Of a stretch of DNA of 64,000 nt, positions 36,018-48,232 are shown piece after piece. A program made the position numbers and the translations under genes. A model generated the notes under the pieces. The model made no database searches. It was not told the origin of the DNA and was given only the letters and a program-made list of their open reading frames with translations. Within the stretch, counting starts at the first letter, position 1; each line of letters starts with the position of its first letter. This DNA comes from Zhengitettix transpicula (taxonomy: Eukaryota > Arthropoda > Insecta > Orthoptera > Tetrigidae), in contig CM073590.1 of NCBI GenBank assembly GCA_037074705.1, positions 118,349,600 to 118,413,599 of the forward strand. Direction: 5' to 3'.

Positions 36018-36240
36018 AAAAGGTTCTCGGGTTTCCACGCGGGTAAAACAGCGATTGTAACGCGACGTTTCGACGACCAAATGCACTGCCTAGAAGATCT
36101 AGGCCTAGAAGATCTTCGCCTAGAAGGTGCCAGCAGTGCATTTGGTCGTCGAAACGTCGCGTTACAATCGCTGTGTTACCCGGGTGGAAACCCGAGAACT
36201 ATTTCTTCAACAAATATACCGGGAAAGCCTTCGATCTTTG
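36018..36240. repeat. Family B foldback, copy 5
   Basis: The left arm ggttctcgggtttccacg ... gaccaaatgcactgc (36018-36091) pairs with the right arm gcagtgcatttggtcgtcga ... ggaaacccgagaacta (36131-36202). The tip holds three cctagaag units with gatct and gatcttcg linkers (36090-36127). On the right arm GTCGTCGAAACGTCGCGTT could form ACG/CGT stem III pairs. It ends aaatataccgggaaagccttc, the family tail. The 84-codon frame is a shadow. Confidence 0.75.
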
Positions 36241-36528
36241 ATAGTCTAAATATTTCGTACCTTCAAATTTCTGATTTCATTTTACTTATTGTTTGTAGTT
36301 TTGGGGAATATTTATGTAAAACATATGTAATTTGATTTTAATGACTTTTCCTATAAATTTTATATTTCATGTAAATTCTATAACTGTTTTGGGGGGCTCT
36401 ATGAAGCGCCCTGAGAGAAAAATAAGAGTCTCACATAAATTAAAAATCAGTGGCAAAATTTATATAACAATTGAAAAAAAATCTGTTTAATAAATTTTTC
36501 ATATTTTATATTAATTAAATGTCAGTTT

Positions 36529-36687
36529 AATTACAACGAAACGATATTTTGTTCATACCGTCCTTATCGCAGTTGACGTATTACAGAAACATTCATTTAA
36601 CTTGTTAAAAGCCGGATATGTAATTTGAAAAATTATTAACGGGTTCTTCGAAATACAGATTCAGAGAAGATATGCGCTGTTATTAAA
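36529..36687 (+). repeat. 159-bp direct repeat, first unit
   Basis: Starts aattacaacgaaacgatatt and ends agaagatatgcgctgttatt. The second unit is at 38006-38166 with only a few differences. The LTR-like element at 36697-37670 lies between them. Confidence 0.85.
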
Positions 36688-36696
36688 TATATATAT

Positions 36697-37670
36697 TGTG
36701 GTAATCAAAATATCATAAAATGATAACCCCACGATGTTGTGCAAGTTAATGTTATAATCAAACTTATGTGAATTGCATTTAACTATTGATGATTTGGAAA
36801 TCAAATAACTGTTAACCAGTTAAATTTTAATTAGAAAAACATTTATTACCATTTATATTTAATTAGATATTATACAAAATCTTTTTACATAGGTGCCACA
36901 GCTTTATCGAAATTCTTTAAACCTTCAGGGTCGCTTATCGGGCCTCTAACAGTAATAGTAACCCGCAATGATAAAATCAAATTAAAAAAAGATTACAAAG
37001 TATTGAATTGATTATACTTGAGTATTATTAAAATAAGAAAAATCTATAGAAATATGACGAAATCTGACGGTACGGAATTTTATACCAGGTTTACAATAAA
37101 ATTTTGCTTAATACCAGACATCTGAGTAGCTCTCGTATCTCACTAATTATTCACTTCACTTATCCTGCTCCTTCACTCACGCTTTACATTTTCCCTTTAT
37201 TTTCCTGGTACGCATACTCACTTTGTTTTATAGCTTTTATTTAAACTTTATTTCTGTCTTCTAATTTTAATTCTCTTTAACCTCGTCATATTAATTGTCT
37301 TCTACCATCGTACTTACTTCAGCTTCATGTTTAATTACATTGTGCAGCCTACTTCAACTTTGATAACAGCTGACAAACCACAAGCGCGATTGCATAAACT
37401 TCACTTTAATGACACGTGAAGAGTTCAGAGCCTTTTCGAAGATTCTGACCAACCTCGCTCATCACTTATTAGCAACTCTCCGTTCAGTTCGTATCGCAGA
37501 GTTAAAAGTGACCGCTACCGTCAGCCGCTATCGCAGACTACTCGTGTTTTTCTTCACCGCTTTCAACATAACACATTGTCGACAATAATAACATCTGAAA
37601 ACTCCACATGCTTATGCAACGCCGACTGTTCCCTATAATACCTGGGCGGCAATAATACCCTGACAATACA
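36697..37670 (-). mobile_element. LTR-like element in TA-rich site
   Basis: On the plus strand it begins TGTGGTAATC after atatatat and ends CCTGACAATACA, so it is a TG...CA unit of about 974 bp. That length is close to the other three LTR-like units. On the minus strand a GC-richer promoter-like region (gatagcggctgacggtagcg) is near the start and cacaacatcgtgggg is near the end, matching the organisation of the elements at 20098 and 27637. The boundaries are less certain and no TA tract follows the right end. Confidence 0.35.
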
Positions 37671-38005
37671 AATGTTAAATAATTTATAAGAAATAACTTT
37701 CATCACAATATATTCTAAATGTTTTACTTTAATGCAGCTCTTTTTTTCCATGTTTTTCTACCGCTTTAAATATTATACACAGAAAACTAAAAAAAAACAT
37801 GAATTGGATTCAAAATTAAATAAAAAGTTCATTCATATTTAAGCTCTAGTTTGAAATCAGTATGGAACACTGACAAAAAGCTATAATTTTTAAACCTGCT
37901 TGTTACTGTCTGCTAATTCTTGGTTTCAGAAGAATACTTTTTGTCATCTATTAAAATATACTGGGTGATGTGTCATTTTAATAAACGTAGCTAAACTTGG
38001 CCGAT
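37671..38005. other. AT-rich DNA between LTR-like unit and direct repeat
   Basis: Nothing recognised. Confidence 0.4.
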
Positions 38006-38166
38006 AATTACAACGAAACGATATTTTGTTCACACCGTCCTTATCGCAGTTGACGTATTACAGAAACATTCATTTAACTTGTTAAAAGCCGGATATGTAA
38101 TTTGAAAATTTAATAACTGGTTCTTCGAAATACAGATTCAGAGAAGATATGCGCTATGTTATTAAA
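38006..38166 (+). repeat. 159-bp direct repeat, second unit
   Basis: Near-identical to 36529-36687. It is followed by attaaaatg instead of the TA tract that follows the first unit. Confidence 0.85.
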
Positions 38167-40599
38167 ATGTAATTTAATTCGAATTAACTTTTAGAATTTC
38201 ACTCAGTAATAGGTGAATAATAAATTAAATTGATCTTTGAAAAAGTAGTAAATATGAATTCAGAATTAAATGAATAAATCGTCTAAGCTTCTGTGATGAT
38301 AATAGAAATTTAAATGTTTGGAGATTAGCTGATACTAAAATAATATTAAGAATATATATGGAAAAAATTAATTTAATGTTTATCGTTTCCTTGTAGTGTC
38401 CAACAAAGAGTTAAAGATATATAATACGAATAAATAGAAGTCCATTAATATTTCTTTAAATTCAGATCCTGAAATATTTCGTACAAAATTTAGTATTATC
38501 TCATTTGTTTAGCATGAGATTACTTGAGCTTTTTTGTGCAGCTGATAATGATTTGTATTTCTATCACATTTAGTCCCACAAAAGTTTGTCAGAGGCCTTG
38601 AGAAAACTAAAGTTAATAAGTTATTAAATAAACATATATATATGGTTATGTCAAAAACTAATAACGGTAATATAATGGTGCTTCGTTATAACAAATTTTG
38701 TGGTTGAACGAGTTACGAATAACTTCATGCGCCCCTTTGTAGAACCGAGATTTATTTGCGGCTATTATTTCGCAGTATCAATTAAATTGTTCGCAACACA
38801 GCTTCGCTCATTTTACATTACGGCTTTAGCTTTTAATGCACATTATAAGCGTGCTCTCGAATAAATTAACCTAACGGTTAAACAAATACCATGCCAACGA
38901 CAACAAAACTTTAACATGTGTTGTCGACACATGAATAGAGCTAGTCCATCGGAGCGGATCAGTCATAGATGTTATTTACCTACAATATTTCATTAATGCC
39001 TGTTACAAAATATGGAAATGTGACGCTCGATGGATTCGCTTGCACCAATATAATCCATTCGGAATTCTTTCCCAGTTATTCGTAGAATTGTAACTATGGT
39101 CACGTCAACTTCTTCTCGTTACTGAATCGGGGACATAACTTTTAAAATGAATATATTTATGTCTTTTTGGACTTTAATAAATCAGAAAAATGCTTAATGT
39201 CAAATGAAAAACGTACGCTGAAGGGAACTTCTAAATGCGCGCTGATAATATGTATTTTTTCATAAGACCTTTTGACATTTATAATTTGTTTTGTTGTGGG
39301 GGATAACTACACGTAAAAGAAAAACAGTAATTAATAAATACAAGTGTATTTCCAGCAAAATATTGTAGAACCTTACATAAGGTAACGTAAGCTCTTTTCA
39401 TGAGAAAACGTTCAGCTTCACAAAGGTATTTAACACACCAATGACATGAACAGAGATTGCATATTGCTTTACGGCTGTGTAATATTTGTATGTACTGAAA
39501 AGACATTACTCGAGGCATTTATCAGACAATTTTATTTATTACTAGCTGAGTGCCCGGTACCTCAGGAAATAAAAATCCAATCATTAACTTAAGAGAGTCA
39601 ATAATTCTCCTGGTAACTAAAGAGTGTCCAAAAAGTTCCAGGTCCATTAAGAGAGTTAAAAACCCCTGTTTATTTAATAATGTCAAAAATTATAAAAATC
39701 ATTCCCTCGGCGGTCACCCACCCTATTTGAAGGGGTTAAATTCAAGTTACGCCATGGTGAATTTCAGAATTCCACTTTAACGCCTTCCCTCAACACCAAT
39801 CGTTGACGATTACTGTTAAATTTCACTTCTATCCCTAGCATACACTATATTGAAGAGGTTTAAGTTTCACTTAATCGATATCGAGTGTCATTTATCATTT
39901 CAGCGGCACCCAAACGGTGTCCTCGACTCTGATATTGATAATTTTAAACTATTCCTCTTCGTTCCCCACTTCGCCATCCACTATCCGAGGTAGCTATTAC
40001 GTCAATTTAAACAGCATGATGAAATGCCAGAATTAAACTCAGCGATTCCCATAACCCAGATTGTACATGAATCCGGGTATTTTCCGCATTATTTTTTATG
40101 CCACTTCCATCCTTCCTCTCTCTTATTGGTACTTCCCTTTCATGCCGTTCTGGTTAAAATTAAACACTACATCGGGAGGGACTATTAATTTCAGAAATTC
40201 TGAAAACTGATTATTCGGCGTTAACATCGATCGTATGAGCACTTTTTTTGTTTGTTTAAATGTAACCTCCTCGTCTACAGTCAGTCCAAGTTGTGTTACT
40301 TCCTCAGTGTTTGTTTCCTGCCTAATGTAAGTAACATTAGCACAAAATTTGCTTGTAGTTGTTCACCGCTTTGAACATACATCCATTGTTGTTTATTACA
40401 GATCTATAGCTGCCGAAGTTACGTTGCTGGAAAAACCGTATTGGCTAATGACTTACGGTGACGTTATCGGGCACTAAAGTTACAAAGGAACAGTAAAGTA
40501 TTTATCTTCCTACTGAATACATACTGAAAAGTACTGATTACTGATGGTTATCTACATCGTGTATGTCACATATGATTAGTTTTACGATTATGAACGTTT
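38167..40599. other. AT-rich DNA with a decayed repeat near 39543-40190
   Basis: From 39543 (actagctgagtgcccggta) to about 40190 the composition is less AT-rich, with phrases such as ttcagaattccactttaacg that suggest a degraded interspersed repeat. No second copy is present to confirm it. The 76-79 codon frames at 39279-39780 are unrecognised. Confidence 0.3.
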
Positions 40600-40946
40600 T
40601 AAAAATTTCGTCATGGAGAATATGTTGAGTTGGCCCGCTAAAACGAACGCGCAACCTTTGACAAAAACACTATTCTACTGATAAAACTAAGGACATTCAC
40701 CTTTCCAACATGTTATAATTTAGGGAGTACTTAGTTCTTTAATCCATCAATGGTTAACAATTTGGTCAAATCAATGCGCTTTCATTCCAAGAAGAATATT
40801 CGTTAAATCGATGAAGTCTGTTGAATTACATACACTACTCGTCACCAAAATTGAATGCTCCATCATAAATACAACAAACAATAGATCTTTCAAACATATC
40901 CTGCAATCGCCTACCCGCTCCCTCGGATCCTTATAATGGACGAATG
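40600..40946 (-). mobile_element. Retrotransposon leader fragment
   Basis: Continues on the minus strand from the primer-binding-site-like box. It contains attttggtgacgagtag at about 40836-40852, the kind of phrase seen in gypsy-type leaders. The 63-codon frame at 40771-40962 overlaps the box and is not a recognised gag. The internal region appears truncated soon after. Confidence 0.35.
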
Positions 40947-40961
40947 CCGACCCGGGCGCCA
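40947..40961 (-). promoter_or_regulatory. Primer-binding-site-like box
   Basis: The minus strand reads TGGCGCCCGGGTCGG, one base after an LTR-like end in CACATGCA. TGGCGCC at this place is the complement of a tRNA 3' end (GGCGCCA), as used to prime minus-strand DNA synthesis in LTR retroelements. Confidence 0.5.
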
Positions 40962-40962
40962 C

Positions 40963-41945
40963 TGCATGTGCAGAAAAGTTTTATTTTAAATTATACAAAC
41001 GACAATCGTCTCATTAATTAACATTCGCGATCCACACCAGGGAGCCGATAAACGATTTGCCAGGACTCGTGAGTACCTGAGTCGAGCATGAGACTCTCAA
41101 TAACTGTATCTCAGGTGTCCTGGCTTTGATCAATTACATAAGGAAGGATTCACTTAATGAAAACAAAATGTAAACATAAAATTCAGTTTAATGGACAAAT
41201 TAGGGTTAATACAAATACTCGGCACGACTCCTCAATCGCTAAATGTTGCCTTTTCATAAATCTAACACGTCTCCGTAAAGTTACTATTTTGGCCAAATTT
41301 ATCAAATTTAATATGTCCTTTAAGAACACAGCCGGTCATTGGATCCACAACACTTAATTCGCACTACTTTCACACGATGCAGGGAAAGGGAGGGAAGTTT
41401 GCTTACTGTGCTGCGACGTGTTGTCTTCTGATGATCTCCAGGTTCAGGTGCCTGGCCGGTCGGCTGACCAAATCCTCGCACGCAGAGAAGCAGCTAAAAC
41501 ACACAGGCGCGACGACCTACACGTGCTCCGCAATTCACGGTTCTCTCCTCCAAGAACCTCCGCACCAAAATCTCCTATGCGTTCGTCCTTTACAGTTCAT
41601 CAAGAACTAACGACACCCGCTCTGCTGCCTTCCAGGACGCGACTCGTCACCACCACACCACTCCGGTCCACGACGCCGGCTCTGTTTGCCCACGAACCGA
41701 ATGTTGGGTAACAACTGTCCCGTCTCCTGGCCCACAGCTTCTCCTTCGCCGTCCAGGACCCGACTCCTTTAATCCGCCACAGCTGTGACCAGCTACGGTC
41801 ACCTTTGTCCTAGCACGTTCACCTCTACGATCAGAAAATGACCTGACAAGGCGTCCCTTGAAAACCCACTTCCTGTTATCGTAAACTTGGTCCCAAAGAC
41901 CGGCCGTGTGAAAAATTTTATCTCCAACATTCCCACGACAAGACA
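40963..41945 (-). mobile_element. 5' LTR of a gypsy-like retrotransposon
   Basis: On the minus strand the unit starts TGTCTTGTCGTGGG near 41945 and ends CACATGCA at 40963, about 983 bp. An aataaaac polyadenylation-like signal lies about 15 bases before the end, and a primer-binding-site-like box follows immediately. The first half is GC-rich and opens several frames of 77-99 codons at 41377-41946 on both strands; none is recognised and I treat them as by-products. No second LTR or pol region is in the window. Confidence 0.5.
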
Positions 41946-42671
41946 ACTAGTATTAATGTTTAAAATCACTTATTACAATCCATCTTATTACATAGTGTGC
42001 AACATGTAATGTAGATGGATAGACTGACTGAGTCAAGTCGCTTGGCCTCCACGATAACCAGATTTGACTCAATTGTACATTTTCCTGTGGAGTCGAATGA
42101 ATAATAAAGAGAGTTCTGTAAAAACAGAAGAAGATCTGCTGGCTCGAGTTGTGGTCGTTCCACAACAGATTGCAGAGACACCAGGCGAGAGTTAGATGCA
42201 GTGAGTACAACGACGGAGTTGTAGTGGATCAGTATGAGAACCGCGTCTGAAGAAGACAAAACCATTTTAAGTTTAACTGTAAATGAAGGTGATTCTGAGA
42301 AATTATTATTCCTTTTTTGTTTCATGGTATTATTACATAACGAGTTGAATTGTAAGAAAAGTGATGTACTGAGCCACGCCTAACTAAATTAATGTAGCTA
42401 AAGTTGTCACGTTCGAAACCTGTTTTTAAATGGTTGAAGGAAGGAACCGGTACGTTTGCGGACATGCGTTACTCTTCAAAAAAAAAAAAAAAAAATCCTC
42501 AGTCCCCTTTCCAAGTACTAAAAGTTTAGTAAGGGTGAATTTTTGAGCAGCCTGTATATTATACAGTAAGATGAATAATTACATTATGTTTAAATAGACC
42601 ATATTTGTAATTAATTATATCTCTTACAGCTGAAAAACAGAAATGGTTGGTATGTAGTTAATTTTTTTTTT
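41946..42671. other. Unclassified DNA with an A-run
   Basis: Frames of 85 and 119 codons (minus, 41953-42325) are unrecognised. An A-run of about 18 at 42478-42495 may be a retroposon tail, but its body is not identified. Confidence 0.3.
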
Positions 42672-42996
42672 GCCTCCTAAACTGGTCGAGACACGGAGAA
42701 GCGAATGCTGCGTCCCCAAAGCAAACTCCTCTCCCGATATCGGAAGGGCGTGGGACAAGTACCCAATGCCCGACCTACCTGATGCAGGTTTTTCTAGGGT
42801 TTTCCCTGAATTTATTTAGGCGAATGCCGGGTAGGATCCTTAAAATATAGCCCGGGGGCCCTAGTTAACCCTTGGCTACCTTCCTCTACCCTTCCGCATC
42901 CTTCCTTTCAAATCACTTCCTATGCTATTAAAGGGGAGTTGCTGAACGTGGATTACCCTCATGTAGCCTGTTACCCTAAAAAAATAAAAATAAAAT
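42672..42996 (+). repeat. Family C repeat, copy 2 (3' part)
   Basis: Begins cctcctaaactggtcgagac directly after a T-run and continues through cggaagggcgtgggacaagt, aatgccgggtaggatcc and tattaaaggggagttgctga to gtagcctgttacccta and A-rich tail. It lacks the first 180 or so bases of the copy at 15398, which is a 5' truncation. It has an extra atagcccgggggccctagtt absent from that copy. Confidence 0.7.
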
Positions 42997-44571
42997 GTTT
43001 TAGGCATACAAGCAATATTTATATTGTTTATTTTATTTATATTATATACAGCCATTTCGCCCGTAACGTTTATGCAAAACGCACCTTTGAAAATCAGTTC
43101 AGCTACCGTCATGTAGTTAATTAGTTCAAATATTTTATTTAAATTTTATACCTGCAGTAGTCCCAAAATTTATGGACAAAACGTTGTATTTTATTATGTT
43201 TTAAATTGAGATTAATTTAAGCTTCTGACTAATTAACTGATGTTATTTCATTAATTTAAAAATATACATATTATTTTATAAACTATGGATCGAAATAAAA
43301 TTTAAAGAAGTAGGTTATTATTGCCTTCTCGCCTTTTCATTTCTAACAGCCGACTGAGCAAATGTTCCCAAAAAGAGAATGTGTCATATTTAAAAAAATC
43401 CAATATGTGTTTTACATCATATCTCATTATAAAACCATTTCCGATAATGTGAATAATGCTCAGCCATGAATAAAAGTATTTGGTGCAGAAATATTAATAT
43501 CCGGCGGGGTTCGTACAGACGTATCGAACCGAATGATTTGAATAGTTGTTATTTATATATTTTGTGTGTGTGTGTCGTAAATGTCGCTCCTAAATTAATG
43601 AACTAAATATGCAAAAGAAGATGTCCTACAGTAGAGCACTCGAACTACGTTTCGTGACATTTACAGGATCACTACGATACGCATGCAAGGCCACAGGGTG
43701 TGGCTCAGTTCTTCAATTTTCTTCAACACAATCACGAAGCTCTTGACATCGTTAAACAAAGAAATTGAAGTGGTTTTAATATATTTTTACTCATCGCCGA
43801 AAACACTTACTTTCACCCAAACTCGCTTTACGTCTAGTGTTCGTTTTACGATTCTAAAATATATGCAGTGGATGTTACCGATGATCCGTTGAAGACGTCC
43901 GCATCCTTGCATAAATTACGAAAAAATTAATTGTATGTTTGTTGAGGAATTTCGAGTTAAATTCTTTGGTCAACATGATGGGTACAGAATACAGGTCTGA
44001 AAGCGACCCACGGAAGGAGGCGAGTGTTGTATAAGCAGAGAATTTTTTAAAAAACTCCAATACTTTAAGAATGAATACCAGAGGTCGGCATATAACGTGA
44101 ATATCCAGCGACGACGTTGCTACGCCTCACAGGGTGTGGTGTTGAATTAAGGACGGTACAGACGATTACAAGTAAAACATTTTCCCCTACAGTTAATTTC
44201 TTAATTTCCGCAGGAACTTAACCATGTTTTGTAATAGAAGTTTGAAAGAGAGGTGAATGTGTTAACGTTGCTATATATCGTTATCTGTCTTTTTCCCTAC
44301 TGTCCCAGTAGACAAGCCACCTTCCGAATTGCGCCGCATTATAATAAAATTAGCAATGCAATAATTGTAAGGCGAGCTTATATTTATATATTGTAGTATA
44401 CAAAATGAAGATTTTAAAATTTATTTATGTTTTAAAGCCAAACATTGTAATAATAAACATGGCGATATTAAATTAAACCCACGTTTTACTTTACATACCA
44501 ATTTTGATTCGGATTTAAATTTCACAAAATTTTTTATGCCAACCACAACTTTAAACAAATGAAACTTTTTA
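42997..44571. other. AT-rich DNA, no supported gene
   Basis: A short (GT)n tract at about 43563-43573. The frames at 43683-44060 are unrecognised. Confidence 0.35.
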
Positions 44572-44694
44572 ATGAATCAGAAAGATAGCCAATTCAGACA
44601 AAAAAATACCACACGACGTTTCTGGGATCCTTGTTCCTTTCGTCAGGTGCGAGAAAGAGTCTAGAGCGACACAACTGCACTTGTCAGTTGACAA
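44572..44694 (-). repeat. Family A repeat, copy 5
   Basis: Starts aatcagaaagatagccaatt and runs through ccacacgacgtttctgggat and gttcctttcgtcaggtgcga to cttgtcagttgac. The minus-strand centre is CTGACGA, AAGGAACAAGGATCCCA, GAAACGTCG. Confidence 0.75.
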
Positions 44695-45838
44695 AACTTT
44701 TTAATTTTGAAAATAGGCTGTACAACAAAACAGGAAAGTTGGTTCATATCGGATATCTGTGATACGGCCATTCTTCCTTAAGCTCAAAAATAAGATTTCC
44801 TCATATATAAAAATAGTGTTATTACATCAGACAGGGTCTAGAGGTTACTAAAATGACGCAATAATATGAACGTTAGAAGAGCTTGTACTGAAATTTCTTC
44901 TCCCATTCATCTATTAATAATGAATTACTTTTGGAAGTTTACATTTAAGAATAAATAATTAATTTTATAAATTATATTTCTAATAGAAATAAATTTTTCG
45001 ACACTTTGCAGGCTGAATATCACAAAGAAAATGTAAATTACACGCCATTCAATTCTATAGCACTCGCAATCACTACTTATTTTATCAATAATGCTCACCT
45101 ACAATGAATCACATTCTTCACGGTCGAGATTTTTCTATCCTAGTTCGTGAATTCAGTTTCATTGGGCTTTAGAGTTGAGATTTGATTGAAAGTATTTCTT
45201 GTCTTCTTAAGTTAAATCCTAACGAGTGTAATTTTGATTTTGATCCTTCTATTTTTTCCAATTTGTCATGGTCATTCTTTATGCTCCTGTCTTAGCTTAA
45301 CCAGATCAGTTTCTTATAACTATGATCATTGAGATGAATCGGTAAGATTGTTAGAGATAAGTAGAAGGCCGATTAAAATCAGAGTTGTGAACATGAATTT
45401 ACAGCATTATAAACGACAAGAACGATTATTATTTATTAGTTAGAGCAATTACACGGACTTAATGAATTATGAAAAAATGAAAAAAGTCTGTTTATACTTT
45501 AAAAGTGTTATTAATCGTCGTTACTGTTTGGAAACATCTGTTTCTAAAGCTCATAGCCGCATATATGGTGACTCAGTATAAGAGCTTGAATCATTTACAT
45601 TTTATGTGTTTAAACTTACGGAAATTTTACTTTTCCTGGGTTTCCTTCGATGAAATTACAAATTTTACATTTATTGGGTGCTACTATAAAAATACACTGT
45701 AAATAGTAAGGGGAACGTGATGAAGTCAGTTTATGAACTGAGTATTGAGGAAATATCTGAGAAATTAACACATCTGATGTAATAATGATATATATAAATA
45801 TATATTCTGACTATTGAGAAAACTAATAAATAAGTTAA
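44695..45838. other. AT-rich DNA, nothing recognised
   Basis: No ORF above 65 codons and no repeat found. Confidence 0.4.
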
Positions 45839-46047
45839 CATCGGCCAATTTTAAGTCAGAAAAAGTAATATATTAATGTAAAAATAAACAACTTTTCGTC
45901 GCTTATTTAGTGATTTTTCGGCCGCGGCAGTCAGCAGAGAATGAACTGTCTATCAAAAAAATTAAAAAACTTGAACCAGATGAACTACGAAACGTTGTTT
46001 AATTTTACATTAATAAATTATTTTTTCTGACTTAAAATTGGCCGATG
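45839..46047. repeat. Family B-like foldback, copy 6
   Basis: The left arm 45839-45892 (catcggccaattttaagtca ... aaacaac) and right arm 45994-46047 pair over 54 bases with few mismatches. Inside the right side, CAGATGAACTACGAAACGTTGTTT carries the GAAACGTTG phrase and a one-base variant of CTGATGA, but too few bases remain for a stem II. The left side has acttttcgtcgcttat in mirror position. Confidence 0.6.
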
Positions 46048-46769
46048 GTTATTTATTAGATCTAATGTAAATTTAGTGACAATTATTTATAGCTAACCGT
46101 ATGGTATGGCTAGAAAAAAAAAGTGCAATCGATCTCCTGACAGAAAATTTCAACAAATCAAGTATTCACAGAATCTTAGTAACACGAATATATTATTCAG
46201 TGTGCGTTCTGAACAATATTCCTGGTATCGCGTCGGATAAGACTTGCGGAAGCATTCAAGTTTAAGAGATAAGAGTATGATGTGACATAAGTATTTTATT
46301 TTACTTATCAAACGAAACCGTTTAAATACAGCTAAACAGTGGTACTAACTAGAATTTAATTTTCCAGCTACCACTCATACAAGTGAACTAAGTATACAAC
46401 AATTCCGATTAATTACAAAATTAATATAATGAAATCCGACTTTAAAAAACATTTGTATACATCTCCAAAGGGGGAAAAAGATAAAATGAATTAATTATTA
46501 TTTTATTGATATTAGTTTAAGATGAATAAATAATTAAGCGCTTAATATCTATTACATTTAAGAGGTATCAAATATTAAAAATGGTTTACCACCATTAGAT
46601 AAGAATAAGATAAAGATGTATACTTAAGGTATTCAAATGAAGTATAATTGAATCGAAGTTACATGAATATTTAAACGTTTCTTTAGGACCAAGCTTCTTG
46701 AATGAAGTTACATATAATTTCATAGAAATTGATAAATGGTGGGTGCAGACGGAAGAACTAGGTAGTTAA
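46048..46769. other. AT-rich DNA, nothing recognised
   Basis: No supported feature. Confidence 0.4.
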
Positions 46770-46827
46770 ATGTCAACAAGGGTCCCCGGGCTCTAATTTA
46801 AGGATCCTACCCGGCATTCGCCTAAAG
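46770..46827 (-). repeat. Family C fragment, copy 5
   Basis: gggtccccgggctctaattt followed by aaggatcctacccggcattc is the reverse complement of a segment near the middle of family C (compare 42823-42869). Confidence 0.65.
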
Positions 46828-47328
46828 GTCGAATGTACATGATGAATAAGTAGTTCTATATCTTCATTTCATTTGTGAACCATGAAAATTATACAAGATT
46901 TATTATATAATGCCCTTTTAAATAATGTTTATTTAAAAATATTATACTACCTGCATTATGTAATATTAACAAAAGAAAGAACTGTCTTGTACGATTTCCC
47001 ATTTAGTGAAAGATTAAATTGGAATGTAGGTATGTAGAATTAAGACGAGTAGTAAATACCAAAGAAGTTTGGAAACAGATGACGAAAATTTTGAGGTTCG
47101 AATTCATAAATCAAGAAAGCATTTCTAGATTCATTTATAGTTTGACATTTAACGGCGGTAAAAATTCGCACTTATTGCTGGACAAATTGGAACTGAATAT
47201 AACTCTATTACTGTTCTAAGACAGTTTTAGTAAGTGACAGAAAGTGTGCCGCTATTTTCATCTATATAAAAATTATCTTAGTCGTAATATCCATTTAATT
47301 TGATGTCCGGGTAATCCCATATAATTTC
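46828..47328. other. AT-rich DNA, no supported gene
   Basis: A 66-codon frame at 47019-47219 is unrecognised. Confidence 0.35.
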
Positions 47329-47614
47329 TAATAAGAAATATAGCCAAATACAGACAAAATAAGTGATAATATAAATACCACACAAGGTTTCTGGGAACCT
47401 TGTTCCTTTCTACAGTTGCAGAAAAAACGCAAAAGCCTTTGAGTTTTGTCAACTGACTAGTGCAGTTGCTTCTCCCTAGGGTCTTGCGTTTTTTCTGCAC
47501 CTGAAAAAAGGAACAAGACTTCCAGAAACGTTGTATTGTATTTATTTTATCCCTTATTTTGTCTGTATTTGGATATATTTCTTATTATTACTAAGACGTA
47601 AATTTTTTCATTTC
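47329..47614. mobile_element. Family A foldback, copy 6
   Basis: The left arm has aagaaatatagccaaatac, accacacaaggtttctggga and gttcctttctacagttgcag. The right arm answers with ctgcacctgaaaaaaggaac, ttccagaaacgttg, ttttgtctgtatttgg and atatttcttatta. It ends acgtaaattttttcatttc, the family terminus. A possible imperfect duplication (atataatttct and atatattttct) flanks it. The 75-codon minus frame is a shadow. Confidence 0.75.
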
Positions 47615-47984
47615 TATATATTTTCTTTTACTTTCTCCCGTATACCTCTATATGTTTTTCACCCGTTTAATAATTAAATAGACAGCTAATTCTATCTTTC
47701 TACATTTTGTTTAACAACTATTTCCTCCTAAAAGTATCTAGTTTGTCACATACATGTACGCTTCTGTTTCCAGTTTATTGTCTCATCTGTGATCAATTTT
47801 TAGAACCGTCATTAAATTGTTTTCTATATGTATCCGAAATTCCTAATATCCTAATCAGGGGCTATGCGGAGTTTCGAAAGATATTTCTCTTGATTTGGGG
47901 CTGTTTCTAAATTATTATATACATATATAAAGCGAGTAAGGTTGACATTGTCAAAATAATTAAAATAACTGAAATGTAAAGATA
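47615..47984. other. AT-rich DNA, nothing recognised
   Basis: A 67-codon frame at 47707-47910 is unrecognised. Confidence 0.35.
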
Positions 47985-48232
47985 AGAGAGAATGTATTTA
48001 GCTTGCCGGAAATTGAAGTTCGGTGTCGCCATTCAGGACAGGAGGAAGTTCTTCAAATTTACTACGGAGGCGGTAACCCTCCTTCTTCAGGAGGAGCACT
48101 CTGCTCTGGGTAACACACACGGGCTGTATTCTTCCTGAAAAAAGGGGGTTAACGCACCGTCAATTCGAAGAACTTCCTCCTGAATGGCCGACGCCGAACT
48201 TCAATTTCCGGCAAGCTACCTATATTCTCTCT
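47985..48232. repeat. Foldback element (family G)
   Basis: The left arm agagagaatgtatttagctt ... ggaggaagttcttc pairs with the right arm gaagaacttcctcctgaatg ... ctatattctctctct over about 70 bases with few mismatches. The GC-rich loop contains gtaaccctccttcttcagga and a second small palindrome around gagcactctgctct. No copy elsewhere in the window and no hammerhead-like core. Confidence 0.7.

Noticed and set aside
35504..36335. Several 76-95 codon frames on both strands
   Set aside because: All lie on the arms of the two family B foldbacks, and the same peptides appear from both arms.
41377..41946. Overlapping 77-99 codon frames in GC-rich sequence, considered as host exons
   Set aside because: The segment fits the 5' part of an LTR with a primer-binding-site-like box at its other end. 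No splice sites or domains support a gene.
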